Assembly (NCBI RefSeq): GCF_900091595.1
Contig: NZ_FMCW01000008.1
Location: 62,001-126,000 of the forward strand
From: Micromonospora haikouensis
Lineage (GTDB): Bacteria; Actinomycetota; Actinomycetes; Mycobacteriales; Micromonosporaceae
Direction of reading: 5' to 3'
Length of the DNA stretch: 64,000 nucleotides
Of the stretch, positions 14,646 to 25,805 are shown piece after piece. Each line of letters opens with the position of its first letter. The stretch's first letter is position 1. The position numbers and the translations under genes were made by a program. The notes beneath the pieces are model-generated. The model was not told the origin of the DNA, did not search any database, and saw only the letters and a list, made by a program, of their open reading frames with translations.

Positions 14646-17039
14646 TCAGGCGACGTCGACCGCGGTGTCGTCGACGACGAAGGACGTCTGGAGCGAGAAG
14701 TCCTCGGTGCCGGTGAACTTCAGGGTGACGGTCTGGCCGGCGTACGAGGCCAGCGAGAAGGACTTCAGCGAGTAACCGGTGGCCTTGTTCAGGTTCGAGT
14801 ACGTGGCCAGGGTCGCCAGCACCGTCCCGGACGAGTTGAGCACCTGCACGGAGAGCTTGTCGTACTGGGTGCTCGTGGTGCTCTCGTTCGAGTCGATGTG
14901 CAGCCAGAAGCTGAAGTTGTACGAGCTGCAGCCCGCCGGCAGGCTCACCGACTGGGACAGCGTCTCGGTGTTGCTGGTGGCGCGCCCGTTGAGCCAGGCG
15001 CTGTAGGTGCCGGTGCGGGCCGGCTGGCTGGTGCCGTGCTGGGCGATGACGCCGGAGGAGGCCGTCCACACCGTGTTGCCGGACTCGAAGCCGGCGTTGC
15101 CGAGCTTCTGGCCCGCGCCGGTGCAGCCGCCGACGCCGCCGACCGTCAGCGTGTAGGTGGCCGTGTGGTTCACCGAGGTGCCGGTGCCGGTCACCGTGAC
15201 GGTGTAGGTGCCCGCCGGGGTGCTGGCGCCGGTGGCGATGGTGAGGGTGGACGACGCGCCCGAGGTCACCGAGGCCGGGCTGAACGACGCGGTCGCGCCG
15301 GAGGGCAGGCCGGACGCGGAGAGCGCGACGGTCTGCGCGGTGCCGCTGGTGGTGGCGGTGGCCACGCTGGTGCTGGCGGAGCCGCCGGCGGTGACCGAGC
15401 CGGAGGTCGGCGAGAGCGTGACGGAGAAGTCGTTGCCGGTCGACGAGCAGGGCGCGTCGCTGCCGGCCACGTTCACCGCGGTCCACGCCGCCTGGACGGC
15501 CTTGTACTCGGTGGAGCAGCTGCCGTAGAGGTCGGTGGCCGCCTTGAGGCTGTACGCCCGCGCGGTGTTCGCCGGGTTGCTGGTGTTGACGTACGACGTG
15601 TTGGAGGTGAAGTACACGTCGAGCGCGCGGAACCAGATCTTCTCCGCCTTGGCCCGGCCGATGCCGGTGACCGCCGGGGCGGAGCCGCAGACGGGCGAGG
15701 TGCCGTACGCGGTCGCGCCGGTGCCCTCGGCGAGGTTGAAGTAGAAGTGGTTGCCGACGCCGGAGGAGTAGTGCACGTCCTTGTTCTTGGTGCTGGTCGA
15801 CCAGCACGAGTCGGACGAGCCGTCCAGCGACGGGTTGTACATGTAGCGCAGCGGCGTGCCGTTGCCGTTGATGTTGATCTTCTCACCGACCTGGTAGTCG
15901 CCCGGGTCGCTCGGCGCGGCGGCGTAGAACTCCACCATGTTGCCGAAGATGTCGCTGGTGGCCTCGTTGAGGCCGCCGGACTCGCCGGAGTAGACCAGGC
16001 CGGCGACGGCCTCGGTGACGCCGTGGCTCATCTCGTGGCCGGCCACGTCGAGGGAGACCAGCGGGCGGGAGTTGCTGGACCCGTCGCCGTAGGTCATCCG
16101 GGAGCCGTCCCAGAAGGCGTTGACGTAGTTGTTGCCGTAGTGCACCCGGCTCGGCACGCCCGCGCCGTTGCCGAAGATGCCGTTGCGGCCGTGCACGTTC
16201 TTGAAGTAGTCGAACGTCTTGGCGGCCCCGAAGTGGGCGTCGACGGCGGCCGACTGCCGGTTGCTGTTGGCGCCGGTGCCCCAGACGTTGTCGGCGTCGG
16301 TGAACGTGGTGCAGGTCGACGTGCCGTTGTTCATGTCGCAGGTGGTGCCGTTGCCGCGCACCGGGTCGATCATCTGGTAGGTGCTGCCGGAGAGCGTGGT
16401 GTCGATGGCGACCGCGCCGGTGTAGATGCCGGTTCCGCTGCCGGCGACCGACTCGATCTCGTCGTACGAGCCGATGAGCGCGCCGGTGACGGCGTCGGTG
16501 ATCACGTGCAGCTTCGACGGGGTCTGCTTGTCGGCCTTCCAGCCGCTGACGACGGTCTCCCAGGCCAGGCGGCCCTTGCCGGAGCTGGCGTCGACGAAGA
16601 GCTCCGGGGTGCCCACGGCGGTGAGCGAGCCGGAGAACTCCTTGCGCGCGGCAGCCTTGGCCTTGGCGGAGGTGACCTTCGGGCTGGTGCCGAGGGTCAG
16701 CGGGGCGGCGAGGCCCACCGAGGCCCCGGCGTACTGGCCGTTCGCGGTGGCGTGGATGACGAAGTCACCGCCGTAGACGCGCAGGCCGTGGTAGGTGCGG
16801 GTGTAGCGGGTGTGTGAGGCACCGCTGCCGTCCACCTTGGTGCGGACGACCTGGTAGGCCTCCGCGCCGGTCCCCTGCACGGCACCGGGGTTGGCGCGCA
16901 GGACCGAGTCGGCACGGGCCGCGGCGGCGGCGTCCGGGGTGGGGGCGGCGGGGGGTGCCGCTTGCGCCGTGGTGGTGACGCAGGCGAGCAGGCCGCCGGT
17001 CAGCAGCGCTGCGCTCGCAGCGGCGAGGGTTTTCTTCAC
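14646..17039 (-). CDS. Secreted M4 (thermolysin-like) metalloprotease
   Basis: Zinc endopeptidase of 797 residues, exported. GTG 17039 is chosen because it starts the signal peptide (VKKTLAAASAALLTGG, then ...AQA-A) and has a strong Shine-Dalgarno (AGGAGGG) 6 bases upstream. Order: signal peptide, FTP/PepSY-type propeptide (to about 200), M4 catalytic domain with HEMSH at about 335-339 and the third zinc ligand Glu in GGLNEATSD (about 359), then an Ig-like Ser/Thr-rich domain (about 520-620) and a C-terminal beta-sandwich domain with GNAGFESGN, of the kind that binds carbohydrate or aids secretion. Role: extracellular protein degradation. It is followed by its own hairpin terminator. Confidence 0.95.
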   Translation of the reverse strand: MKKTLAAASAALLTGGLLACVTTTAQAAPPAAPTPDAAAAARADSVLRANPGAVQGTGAEAYQVVRTKVDGSGASHTRYTRTYHGLRVYGGDFVIHATANGQYAGASVGLAAPLTLGTSPKVTSAKAKAAARKEFSGSLTAVGTPELFVDASSGKGRLAWETVVSGWKADKQTPSKLHVITDAVTGALIGSYDEIESVAGSGTGIYTGAVAIDTTLSGSTYQMIDPVRGNGTTCDMNNGTSTCTTFTDADNVWGTGANSNRQSAAVDAHFGAAKTFDYFKNVHGRNGIFGNGAGVPSRVHYGNNYVNAFWDGSRMTYGDGSSNSRPLVSLDVAGHEMSHGVTEAVAGLVYSGESGGLNEATSDIFGNMVEFYAAAPSDPGDYQVGEKININGNGTPLRYMYNPSLDGSSDSCWSTSTKNKDVHYSSGVGNHFYFNLAEGTGATAYGTSPVCGSAPAVTGIGRAKAEKIWFRALDVYFTSNTSYVNTSNPANTARAYSLKAATDLYGSCSTEYKAVQAAWTAVNVAGSDAPCSSTGNDFSVTLSPTSGSVTAGGSASTSVATATTSGTAQTVALSASGLPSGATASFSPASVTSGASSTLTIATGASTPAGTYTVTVTGTGTSVNHTATYTLTVGGVGGCTGAGQKLGNAGFESGNTVWTASSGVIAQHGTSQPARTGTYSAWLNGRATSNTETLSQSVSLPAGCSSYNFSFWLHIDSNESTTSTQYDKLSVQVLNSSGTVLATLATYSNLNKATGYSLKSFSLASYAGQTVTLKFTGTEDFSLQTSFVVDDTAVDVA

Positions 17040-17205
17040 GTGCCCTCCTGGCAAGAAGATGTGACGGGGGTAGTCACGCATGTAGATATAGAGTCACATC
17101 AACCAGAGGGGAAGGGCGGGAGCGCTATCAGACACCAACACTGGCCGAACGGATGAGTAACGGCAGGTGACGGAACCGGGTCGAGTCCGGACACGTCCCA
17201 CCAAT

Positions 17206-17754
17206 ATGAGATCGACTCTCCTCCGCGCCGTCCTCGTCGCCGCCGCCGTCACCGCGTCGCTGGCGTCGGTCGGATGCTCCGCCGGCGACCCGGGCACCCC
17301 CACGTCGACCCCCTCCGGCGTCACCGGGCCGACGCCCGCCCCGGGCGCGCCGACCACCGGCCCGGCGGGGTCCACCGGAGGCCCGGCGACCACCGGCACC
17401 GCCGCCCCGGTGGCCGCCGACCGTGTGGTCGTGCGGCGCTCCGGCGGCTACGGCGGGCTGGACGACACCGTCACCGTCGAGCCGGACGGCCGGTGGACGG
17501 CCGTCGACCGGGCCGGCGCACGGCGGACCGGCCGGTTCACCGGGGCCGACCTCGACCGGCTGCGGCAGCTCGCCGCCGCCCCCCGGATCGCCGAGGGCGG
17601 CACCGACGACTCCGACGGTCGCTGCGGCGACGCCTTCGAATACCAGGTCAGCGTCGGCGGCGCCACGGTCGACTGGACCGACTGCCCGGTCGCGGGCACG
17701 CCGCCGCCGGCCGCGTCGGCGCTGGCCGAGTTCGTGCTCACGTCCGCCCGCTGA
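17206..17754 (+). CDS. Small exported protein, possible lipoprotein
   Basis: Protein of 182 residues with no recognised family. ATG 17206 begins a signal peptide (RSTLLRAVLVAAAVTASLA) that ends in a Cys (ASVGC), similar to a lipobox though with Ser at -3. A Thr/Pro/Gly-rich linker follows, then a compact domain (about 80-182) with RSGGYGGLDDTVTV and two Cys (DGRCGDA, WTDCPV). The same layout occurs in many actinomycete surface proteins of unknown role, including ones named protealysin-inhibitor-like; its position divergent from the M4 protease gene makes a protease-inhibitor function worth testing, but no sequence evidence proves that. Confidence 0.7.
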   Translation: MRSTLLRAVLVAAAVTASLASVGCSAGDPGTPTSTPSGVTGPTPAPGAPTTGPAGSTGGPATTGTAAPVAADRVVVRRSGGYGGLDDTVTVEPDGRWTAVDRAGARRTGRFTGADLDRLRQLAAAPRIAEGGTDDSDGRCGDAFEYQVSVGGATVDWTDCPVAGTPPPAASALAEFVLTSAR

Positions 17755-17797
17755 CCCGGGTGGCGGCCACCGTCGGCGACCACGCCCCACCGGGGGA

Positions 17798-18283
17798 TCA
17801 GAAGCGGTAGGCCGCCGGGAGGCCGGTGGCCCGCAGGTCCGGCGGCAGGTGGGACACGTCGTTGACCGCGACCAGGGTCGCCGGCCCGGCCGAGCGGTAA
17901 CGGATCACGGTCAGGCCGGCGTTGTGGTGGCCCAGCCCGAGCCAGCGCCCCGGCGGCGCGTCCAGCGCGTGCCGCACCAGCCAGGCGATCAGGAAGGTGT
18001 GGGTGACCACCAGGACCCGGTCGTCGCCGGCTGCCGGCACGGCGGCGAACCGGGCCACGGCCGCCGCCGTCAGCCGCGGCCCGTCGACCCGCTCGGCCGG
18101 CGAGTAGGCGGCCAGGAGCCTCGCGTACGCCGGGGGCAGGCCCGCCGGGTCGGTGTCGTGCGGCAGGTGGTCGCCGGCCAGCTCGGTGGCGTACACCGGG
18201 ACACCGGGCAGCGACCGGGCGACCAGCCCGGCGGTCTGCGCGGCCCGGGGCAGCGGCCCGTGGTGGACGGCGGCGAACGGCAC
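17798..18283 (-). pseudogene. Histidine phosphatase lacking its N-terminal catalytic motif
   Basis: The 161 codons cover the middle and end of a histidine-phosphatase (phosphoglycerate-mutase-like) fold: AAVHHGPLPRAAQTAGLVA corresponds to the conserved SPLxRAxQTA block, and VLVVTHTFLIAWLVRHAL carries the second catalytic His. The N-terminal RHG motif, whose His is the phospho-acceptor, is absent: an in-frame TGA lies nine codons before the GTG at 18283, and the 97 bases up to the VOC gene do not encode RHG in any frame I checked. I read this as a 5'-truncated gene; a catalytically dead protein is the alternative. Confidence 0.6.
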
Positions 18284-18380
18284 CCCGCGCAGCCGCTCGC
18301 CATCGTCACCTCACCGGTCGGGAGGCGCGATGCTAACCCGCGCCCCCGACGCCCCGCCGGCCCGGCCGCACGGAACGGGC

Positions 18381-18800
18381 TCAGCCGCGCGGGAACATCT
18401 GCCCGATACGGATCTTGTTGCCGAACGGGTCCCGGATGCCGAAGTCGATGCCGTACGGGCGCTCGGTCGGCTCGTCGGTGACCTCCACGCCCTTGCCGAC
18501 CAGGTCCTCGTACGTCTTCTGCGCGTCGTCGGTGGTCATGAAGAGGTAGCCGCCCAGCGCACCCTTGGTGAGCAGCTCCCGCACCTGCTCGGCCGTCGCC
18601 GGGTCGAGGGCCGGCGGCCCCGGCTTCTCCAGCAGGATCTCCCGCTCCGGGTCGCCCGGCAGGTTGACCGTCAGCCAGCGCATGAAGCCGAGATCGGCGT
18701 CGGTGTTGACCTCCAGGCCGAGCTTGCCCACATAGAAGTCGAGCGCCTCGTCCTGGTCGAGCACGTAGATCTGGGAGCGGCTGATCGCGTTCATCGTCAT
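18381..18800 (-). CDS. VOC-family (glyoxalase/dioxygenase fold) protein
   Basis: Protein of 139 residues with the paired beta-alpha-beta-beta-beta motifs of the vicinal oxygen chelate (VOC) superfamily: SQIYVLDQDEALDFYVGKLGL at the N-terminus and DFGIRDPFGNKIRIGQ at the C-terminus. Members include glyoxalases, resistance proteins and dioxygenases; function here is open. The ATG at 18800 is chosen because it precedes the first strand; a second in-frame ATG lies two codons downstream. The AraC-family gene ends its coding sequence 36 bases upstream on the same strand, so the regulator may control this gene. Confidence 0.85.
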   Translation of the reverse strand: MTMNAISRSQIYVLDQDEALDFYVGKLGLEVNTDADLGFMRWLTVNLPGDPEREILLEKPGPPALDPATAEQVRELLTKGALGGYLFMTTDDAQKTYEDLVGKGVEVTDEPTERPYGIDFGIRDPFGNKIRIGQMFPRG

Positions 18801-18835
18801 GCCCGGAACGCTATGCGACCGCCCTGACCTGCCGC

Positions 18836-19234
18836 TTATCCAAAACTGCTGGGTCGCGTCCAGGCCTTGGCGAAGCAGGCGGGCACGTCCACCGGGGCCC
18901 GGCCCCGCCGGTACGCCGTCGGCGGCTCGCCCACGATCCGGTGGAACGTCCGGCTGAACGTCCCGAGGCTGGCGAACCCCACCGCGAAGCAGACGTCGGT
19001 GACGTCCCGGTCGGTCTGGGTCAGCAGGTACATGGCCCGCTCGACCCGACGACGTTGCAGGTAGCGGTGCGGGGTCTCGCCGAAGGTGGCCCGGAAGGTG
19101 CGGATGAAATGCGCCGGTGAGACGTGCGCGATCCGCGCCAGGGCGGGAATGTCCAACGGCTGGGCGTACGACCGGTCCATGGCGTCGCGGGCGCGCAGCA
19201 TCGCCCGGTTGGACTCCTCCACGGCGCGGCTCAT
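18836..19234 (-). CDS. AraC-family regulator, DNA-binding domain only
   Basis: Protein of 132 residues consisting almost entirely of the double helix-turn-helix AraC domain: LDIPALARIAHVSPAHFIRTFRAT is the first HTH and VTDVCFAVGFASLGTFSRTFHRIVGEPPTAYR the second, with the family signature. No ligand-binding domain is present, as in MarA/SoxS-type activators. It sits immediately upstream of the VOC gene in the same direction, an arrangement often seen for regulator and target. tRNA-Thr lies 82 bases upstream. Confidence 0.9.
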   Translation of the reverse strand: MSRAVEESNRAMLRARDAMDRSYAQPLDIPALARIAHVSPAHFIRTFRATFGETPHRYLQRRRVERAMYLLTQTDRDVTDVCFAVGFASLGTFSRTFHRIVGEPPTAYRRGRAPVDVPACFAKAWTRPSSFG

Positions 19235-19316
19235 CCCACCCCCGTCGCGCTACGGTCGCCGCTGCTGTCACGCCACCGGGACGGCCCGGCAGGACACCGG
19301 AACCGCCTTGTGGGAC

Positions 19317-19393
19317 TGGAGCCCCCGGCCGGGATCGAACCGGCGACATCTCGCTTACAAGGCGAGTGCTCTGGCCAGCTGAGCTACAGGGGC
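19317..19393 (-). tRNA. tRNA-Thr (anticodon TGT)
   Basis: Complete cloverleaf on the minus strand, 77 bases including an encoded CCA. Acceptor arm GCCCCTG pairs with CGGGGGC, the D arm is GCTC/GAGC, the anticodon stem is CTCGC/GCGAG around the loop CTTGTAA (anticodon TGT, decoding ACA), and the T arm is GCCGG/CCGGC with TTCGATC. ACA is a rare threonine codon at this GC content. Confidence 0.97.
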
Positions 19394-19757
19394 GCATCGT
19401 GCGTGGTCAGCATAAGCGACAGACCTGCGAACATCCCCCTCGGCAGCCCCTCCGAGCACGGAAAACGCAATCTTTCCGAACCGGGAGGCGACCGTTCGTC
19501 GCCGGCCCGGCGAAACCGCGCGGAGATTGATGCCCGGCTGTGCCCGACTGCCCGGAATGCGTATGCCGTCCGTCGCACCCGATGGTTCATGTCTTGGCAG
19601 GATACGAAAAGGCGTTTACCGTGCAGTGACACGGATGACACTTCCGGCGGCCCCGGCTGCCCGGCGTGTCGCCCGATGGCCGGCGTCACACGACGCCGGT
19701 CGCTCCTTCACTCGGATCGTCCGGCACGTTCCTGCCGGTGAAAGGAAGCGCTCCAGC
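19394..19757. other. Intergenic region, no gene seen
   Basis: Between tRNA-Thr and the sugar ATPase gene. Base composition is less GC-rich than the surroundings (for example CTTGGCAGGATACGAAAAGG near 19594). It should hold the promoters of both the tRNA (minus strand) and the ATPase (plus strand). Short frames here lack ribosome sites or family features. Confidence 0.5.
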
Positions 19758-20849
<1,092 letters not shown>

Positions 20850-20863
20850 CGCAGCAGCACGGA

Positions 20864-20897
20864 AAGGGGCGGTCCGCCGGGTGGCGGGCCGCCCCTT
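20864..20897 (+). terminator. Hairpin terminator after the sugar ATPase gene
   Basis: Stem of 15 bases, AAGGGGCGGTCCGCC with GGCGGGCCGCCCCTT (one G-T pair), loop GGGT, 15 bases beyond the stop codon. Confidence 0.75.
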
Positions 20898-20981
20898 CCG
20901 CGTACGCCTGCCGGAGCCGGACGCACGACGGGCCGCCCCCTGGTGCGGGGACGGCCCGGCGCGTCGGTCGGGTGCGGCGGG

Positions 20982-22111
20982 TCAGGACTCCGCGGCCCGG
21001 CGGCGGGCCACCTCGGCGAGAGTGACCGCCGCGGCGACACTGGCGTTGAGCGACTCCACCTCGGAGACCATCGGGATGCTCACCGTCAGGTCGCAGGTCT
21101 CGCCGACCAGCCGGGACAGCCCGCGCCCCTCGGAGCCGACGACCACGACCAGCGGGCCGACGGCCGCCTCCAGGTCGTACAGGTCGGTGTCGCCGTCGGC
21201 GTCCAGGCCGACGACCATGAACCCGGCGTCCTGGCACGCCTTCAGCGACCGGGTCAGGTTGGTGACCTGGGCGACGGGCACCCGCGCCGCCGCGCCCGCG
21301 CTGGTGCGCCAGGCCGTCGCGGTGATCCCGGCGGCCCGCCGCTCCGGCACGAACACGCCCTGCGCGCCGAACGCGGCGGCGGACCGGATCACCGCGCCGA
21401 GGTTGCGCGGGTCGGTGACCCCGTCGAGGGCCACCAGCAGCGGGGCCGTCTGCTCCAGCGCCGCCGCCACCAGGTCCTCGAACGGCTCATACGCGAACGG
21501 CGGCACCTGCAGGCCGATGCCCTGGTGCAGCACGCCGCCGGTCATCCGGTCCAGCTCGGCCCGGCTGATCTCCAGGATGGAGATGCCCCGGTCGGCGGCG
21601 GTGCGGACGATCTCGGTGACCCGGTCGTCGATCTCGATGCCGTGGGCCGTGTAGAGCGCGGTGGCCGGCACCTGGGCGCGCAGCGACTCCAGCACCGGGT
21701 TGCGCCCGACCAGCAGCTCCGGGCTGTCCTTCGCCGGGTTGGACTTGCGGCCCGGCGCGACCCGGGGCCCGCTGCGGGCGGTCGGCTTGCCGCCCCGGCC
21801 GCCGGCGCCGCCCCGCAGGGTCGGCACCCCCCGGCCGCCGCCCCGGCCCCAGGTGGTGTCCTTGGTGCCCGGCTTGCCGACCTTCGGGGTACGCCCCTCC
21901 TCGGCCGCCGCCCGGCGCTCCTTGTCCTGCTTCCAGGCGGTGCGCTGGGGCAGCTTCTCGGTGCCCGAGTAGGCCTTGTGCCAGGGGCGCTCGTCGGCGG
22001 GCAGGGTCTTGCCCCGGCCCGCGAGAGAGTCCTTGTTCTTGCCGCCGGAGCCCTTGGGGGCACCCGCCTTCGACGTCAGTCGCCGGCCACGGCGCTGCGA
22101 GTTGCCGGCCA

Positions 22112-22112
<1 letters not shown>
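20982..22112 (-). CDS. rlmB: 23S rRNA 2'-O-ribose methyltransferase (TrmH/SpoU family)
   Basis: Probable RlmB, which methylates the 2'-OH of guanosine in domain V of 23S rRNA (G2251 in E. coli) with SAM. The 376-residue protein has a basic, Gly/Lys/Arg-rich disordered N-terminus (to about 130), then the SpoU substrate-binding domain ([14 protein letters not shown]) and the knotted methyltransferase domain with [31 protein letters not shown] and [23 protein letters not shown], the three SPOUT motifs. Its ATG overlaps the cysS stop (TGATG), so the two are translationally coupled; the cysS-rlmB pair is conserved in actinobacteria. An imperfect hairpin near 20929-20959 may terminate it. Confidence 0.93.
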
Positions 22113-23527
<1,415 letters not shown>

Positions 23528-23550
23528 GGCTCCAGGGTAGCCGTCCACAC

Positions 23551-23630
23551 GTTGCCGGTTCGCCCCGCGCCGGGTCGTCCGCCGCCCCGCGTTCCCGGTT
23601 CGTCCCGTGCCGGGTCGTACGCTGCCCCTC
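23551..23630. repeat. 40-base direct duplication in the cysS/IclR divergent region
   Basis: Two adjacent 40-base units (23551-23590 and 23591-23630), each built on the core CCGGTTCG-CCCG-GCCGGGTCGT, differ at about seven positions. The second unit ends at the GTG start of the IclR gene. A duplicated binding site for the regulator is one reading. Confidence 0.65.
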
Positions 23631-24392
23631 GTGGATGAGGCGGCGCGGCAGGAGCGCACGACGACCCGGACCGACGACGGCACGCGCGGTGGTGAGCGCG
23701 GCGGTGAGCGCGGCGGTGAGCGCGGCGGTGAGCGCGGTGGTGAGCGCGGTGGTGAGCGCGGTGGTGAGACAGCTCAGACGCTGGACCGGGGGCTGCGGCT
23801 GCTGCACCTCGTCGCCGACGCCCCGGGCGGGCTGACCGTCACCGAGGCGGCCAACCGGCTGGGCATCGGCCGGGCGGCCGTCTACCGGCTGGTCGGGGCG
23901 CTCAGCGGACACGGCATGGTGCGCCGCGACGGCGACGGCCGGCTGCGGCTCGGCGCGGGCGTGCTGCACCTGGCGAGGAGGGCCCAGCCGCTGCTCGCCG
24001 AGGGGGCGCTGCCCGCCCTGCGGCGGCTCGCCGAGCAGGCCGGCGCGACCGCGCACCTGACCGTCGTCGAGGGCGGCGAGGGGGTCGCCCTGGCGGTGGT
24101 GGAGCCGAGCTGGACGTCGCTGCACGTGGCGTACCGGACCGGGACGCGGCATCCGCTGGAACGGGGGGCGGCCGGGCGGGCCATCCTCGCCGCCCGCGCG
24201 GGCTCCACCGGCCCGGTGAGCACCAGCGGCGAGTTGCAGCCCGGGGCGTACGGCGTGGCCGCTCCGGTGCTCGGCGTGCCGGGGCTGGAGGCGAGCGTCG
24301 GCGTGGTGGCGCTGGCCCCGCTGGACCCGGAGTTGGTCGGCGAGCAGGTGCTCGCGGCAGCGGCGGCGATCAGCGCGGCGCTGGCCCCCTGA
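23631..24392 (+). CDS. IclR-family transcriptional regulator
   Basis: Protein of about 253 residues. The N-terminal winged helix-turn-helix (TLDRGLRLLHLVADAPGGLT, then EAANRLGIGRAAVYRLVGAL) and the C-terminal GAF-like effector domain (LTVVEGGEGVALAVVEPSW, RHPLERGAAGRAILA) are typical of IclR regulators of catabolic genes. Between the start and the HTH are about six tandem RGGE repeats (about 20-46) encoded by a 12-base repeat, not seen in usual family members. The start could be GTG 23631 or a later GTG within the repeat. Divergent from cysS; target genes are not evident. Confidence 0.88.
   Translation: MDEAARQERTTTRTDDGTRGGERGGERGGERGGERGGERGGERGGETAQTLDRGLRLLHLVADAPGGLTVTEAANRLGIGRAAVYRLVGALSGHGMVRRDGDGRLRLGAGVLHLARRAQPLLAEGALPALRRLAEQAGATAHLTVVEGGEGVALAVVEPSWTSLHVAYRTGTRHPLERGAAGRAILAARAGSTGPVSTSGELQPGAYGVAAPVLGVPGLEASVGVVALAPLDPELVGEQVLAAAAAISAALAP
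23691..23768. repeat. 12-base tandem repeat within the IclR gene
   Basis: Six and a half head-to-tail copies of GGTGAGCGCGGC, the last three with T instead of C at the end. It encodes (GGER)n, and each unit also contains an in-frame GTG in one register. Pure short repeats of this sort change copy number by slipped pairing. Confidence 0.9.
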
Positions 24393-24442
24393 CGCGAGCC
24401 GGCTGGGCCCGGGCGGGGCGAGCACCGGGCTGGTTGGCCCGG

Positions 24443-24499
24443 CATGTCGGCGACATGGCGGTATCCCAGCCGCCGGATACCCCTACGTCGCCGACACTG
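24443..24499. repeat. Palindromic repeat family 2, copy 1
   Basis: Left arm ATGTCGGCGACAT plus GGCGGTATCC, right arm GGATACC plus a diverged ACGTCGCCGACA, with a short centre. Copies recur at 25806-25868, 30316-30370 and 31014-31061. It lies upstream of the DUF559-type gene; copy 2 lies downstream of that gene. Confidence 0.75.
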
Positions 24500-24620
24500 C
24501 GTCCCCGCTAGCACATCCGAGGGCGGGTTGGGCGGTTATCCACAGGGTGGGGAGCCGGCGAGGTGGCCGGTTGTCCACAGGGGTGTCGCCGGGCGTACCG
24601 GGACGGTGACGCTGGTCGAC

Positions 24621-25700
24621 ATGCCCCCACAACCTTCCCGCCCCGCTGCCCTGGCCCGGCAGGTCTTCCGCGGCTCGGAGGCCGTCCGGCTCGGGCTGCT
24701 CAGCCGGCACCAGCTCCGCGGCGCGTCCTGGCTGCGCCTGCGTCAGGACGTGTACGCCGACGCCCGACTCCACCGAGACCACGGCCTGGCCTGCCGCGCC
24801 GCCGTGCTGCGGTTGCCGCCCGAGGCGGTGCTCGCCGGCCCGTCGGCGGCCTACCTGCTCGGCGTCGAACACGCCGCCTCGTTCACCGACGACGTGCATG
24901 TGCTCGTCCCCCGGTCGGCCCGGATCGACTCACAGCCCGGCATCCGGGTGCACACTCTCGGCGCTGCTCCGGCGCTCTTGCCAGTGGGTGGCGGCCCAGC
25001 CACCCGGGCGGGCACCGGCCGGACACTCGACGACCACCCAGCCGGGAGCTGGACGGGTGCGGCGGGCGCCGCCGCAGACCCGGCCTTCGGTCCCGCCACC
25101 GCCGGCCAGGGAGCCGTCGAGAGGACCGCCGCCGGGCTGGGCATCATCGACGCGACCGCCGCCGGTGTCGGGGCCCTGCGGTGGACGCAGCCGGCCCAGG
25201 CCGCATGGGAGACGGCGGTGTGGCTGGAGCCGTTCGAGGCGGTGCCGATCGTCGACAGCCTGCTCGGTCGAGGGCTGGTCACCTGGGATGACCTGACGGC
25301 GGTCACCGAGCACAACGCCGACCGGCCGGGCGGGCGGCGCGCCCGCTGGGTGTTCGGGCTCGCCGACGGCGGCGCGCAGTCGCCACCGGAGTCACAGCTG
25401 CGGTTGCGGCTGGTGCTCGCCGGCCTGCCCCGCCCGGTGGCCCAGCACCCGGTTCGGCTGGCGTCGGGGCTGATCCTGCACCCAGACCTGGCCTGGCCGG
25501 CCTTCCGGGTCGCCGTCGAGTACGACGGGCACTGGCACGCCGACGCCGAGCAGCTGCACCGCGACCGCCAGCGGCTCAACCACCTCGTCGGGGCGGGCTG
25601 GGTCGTGCTGCACGTGACCAGCCGCCGCCTTCACCGGGACTTCCCGGCGGTGGTCCGCGAGGTGCGCGCCGCCCTGGTGTCCCGAGGCTGGCGGCGATGA
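24621..25700 (+). CDS. DUF559/VSR-like endonuclease-fold protein
   Basis: Protein of 359 residues from ATG 24621 (GTG 24606 is an alternative). The N-terminal part (LSRHQLRGASWLRLRQDVYAD) resembles the AbiEi-like winged-helix region common in actinomycete proteins of this kind; residues about 130-190 are a Gly/Ala/Thr-rich insert; the C-terminus (AVEYDGHWHADAEQLHRD, then RLNHLVGAGWVVLHVTSRR) carries the DUF559 nuclease-fold motif with acidic residues of the PD-(D/E)XK type. Function is unknown for the family; a DNA endonuclease is inferred. Flanked on both sides by family 2 palindromes. Confidence 0.75.
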   Translation: MPPQPSRPAALARQVFRGSEAVRLGLLSRHQLRGASWLRLRQDVYADARLHRDHGLACRAAVLRLPPEAVLAGPSAAYLLGVEHAASFTDDVHVLVPRSARIDSQPGIRVHTLGAAPALLPVGGGPATRAGTGRTLDDHPAGSWTGAAGAAADPAFGPATAGQGAVERTAAGLGIIDATAAGVGALRWTQPAQAAWETAVWLEPFEAVPIVDSLLGRGLVTWDDLTAVTEHNADRPGGRRARWVFGLADGGAQSPPESQLRLRLVLAGLPRPVAQHPVRLASGLILHPDLAWPAFRVAVEYDGHWHADAEQLHRDRQRLNHLVGAGWVVLHVTSRRLHRDFPAVVREVRAALVSRGWRR

Positions 25701-25805
25701 CCCGCCCCAACCCGGTGGCCTGGCCCCAAACGGGCCTGTGCCTGTGCCTGGGCCTGAGCCGGGGCGCGACGGGGCGGGGCGGGGCGGGGCGGCGGGTTGC
25801 GCCGC

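Noticed and set aside
11733..16817. Very long open frame (1694 codons) on the plus strand
   Set aside because: It runs antisense to the kinase, crotonase and M4 protease genes; its sequence is Gly/Arg/Val-rich without domains, as expected from GC-biased third positions.
19384..19689. 101-codon minus-strand frame upstream of tRNA-Thr
   Set aside because: It overlaps the tRNA 5' end and has no family or ribosome site.
23691..23768. Possible CRISPR array
   Set aside because: Units are 12 bases with no spacers; it is a coding minisatellite.
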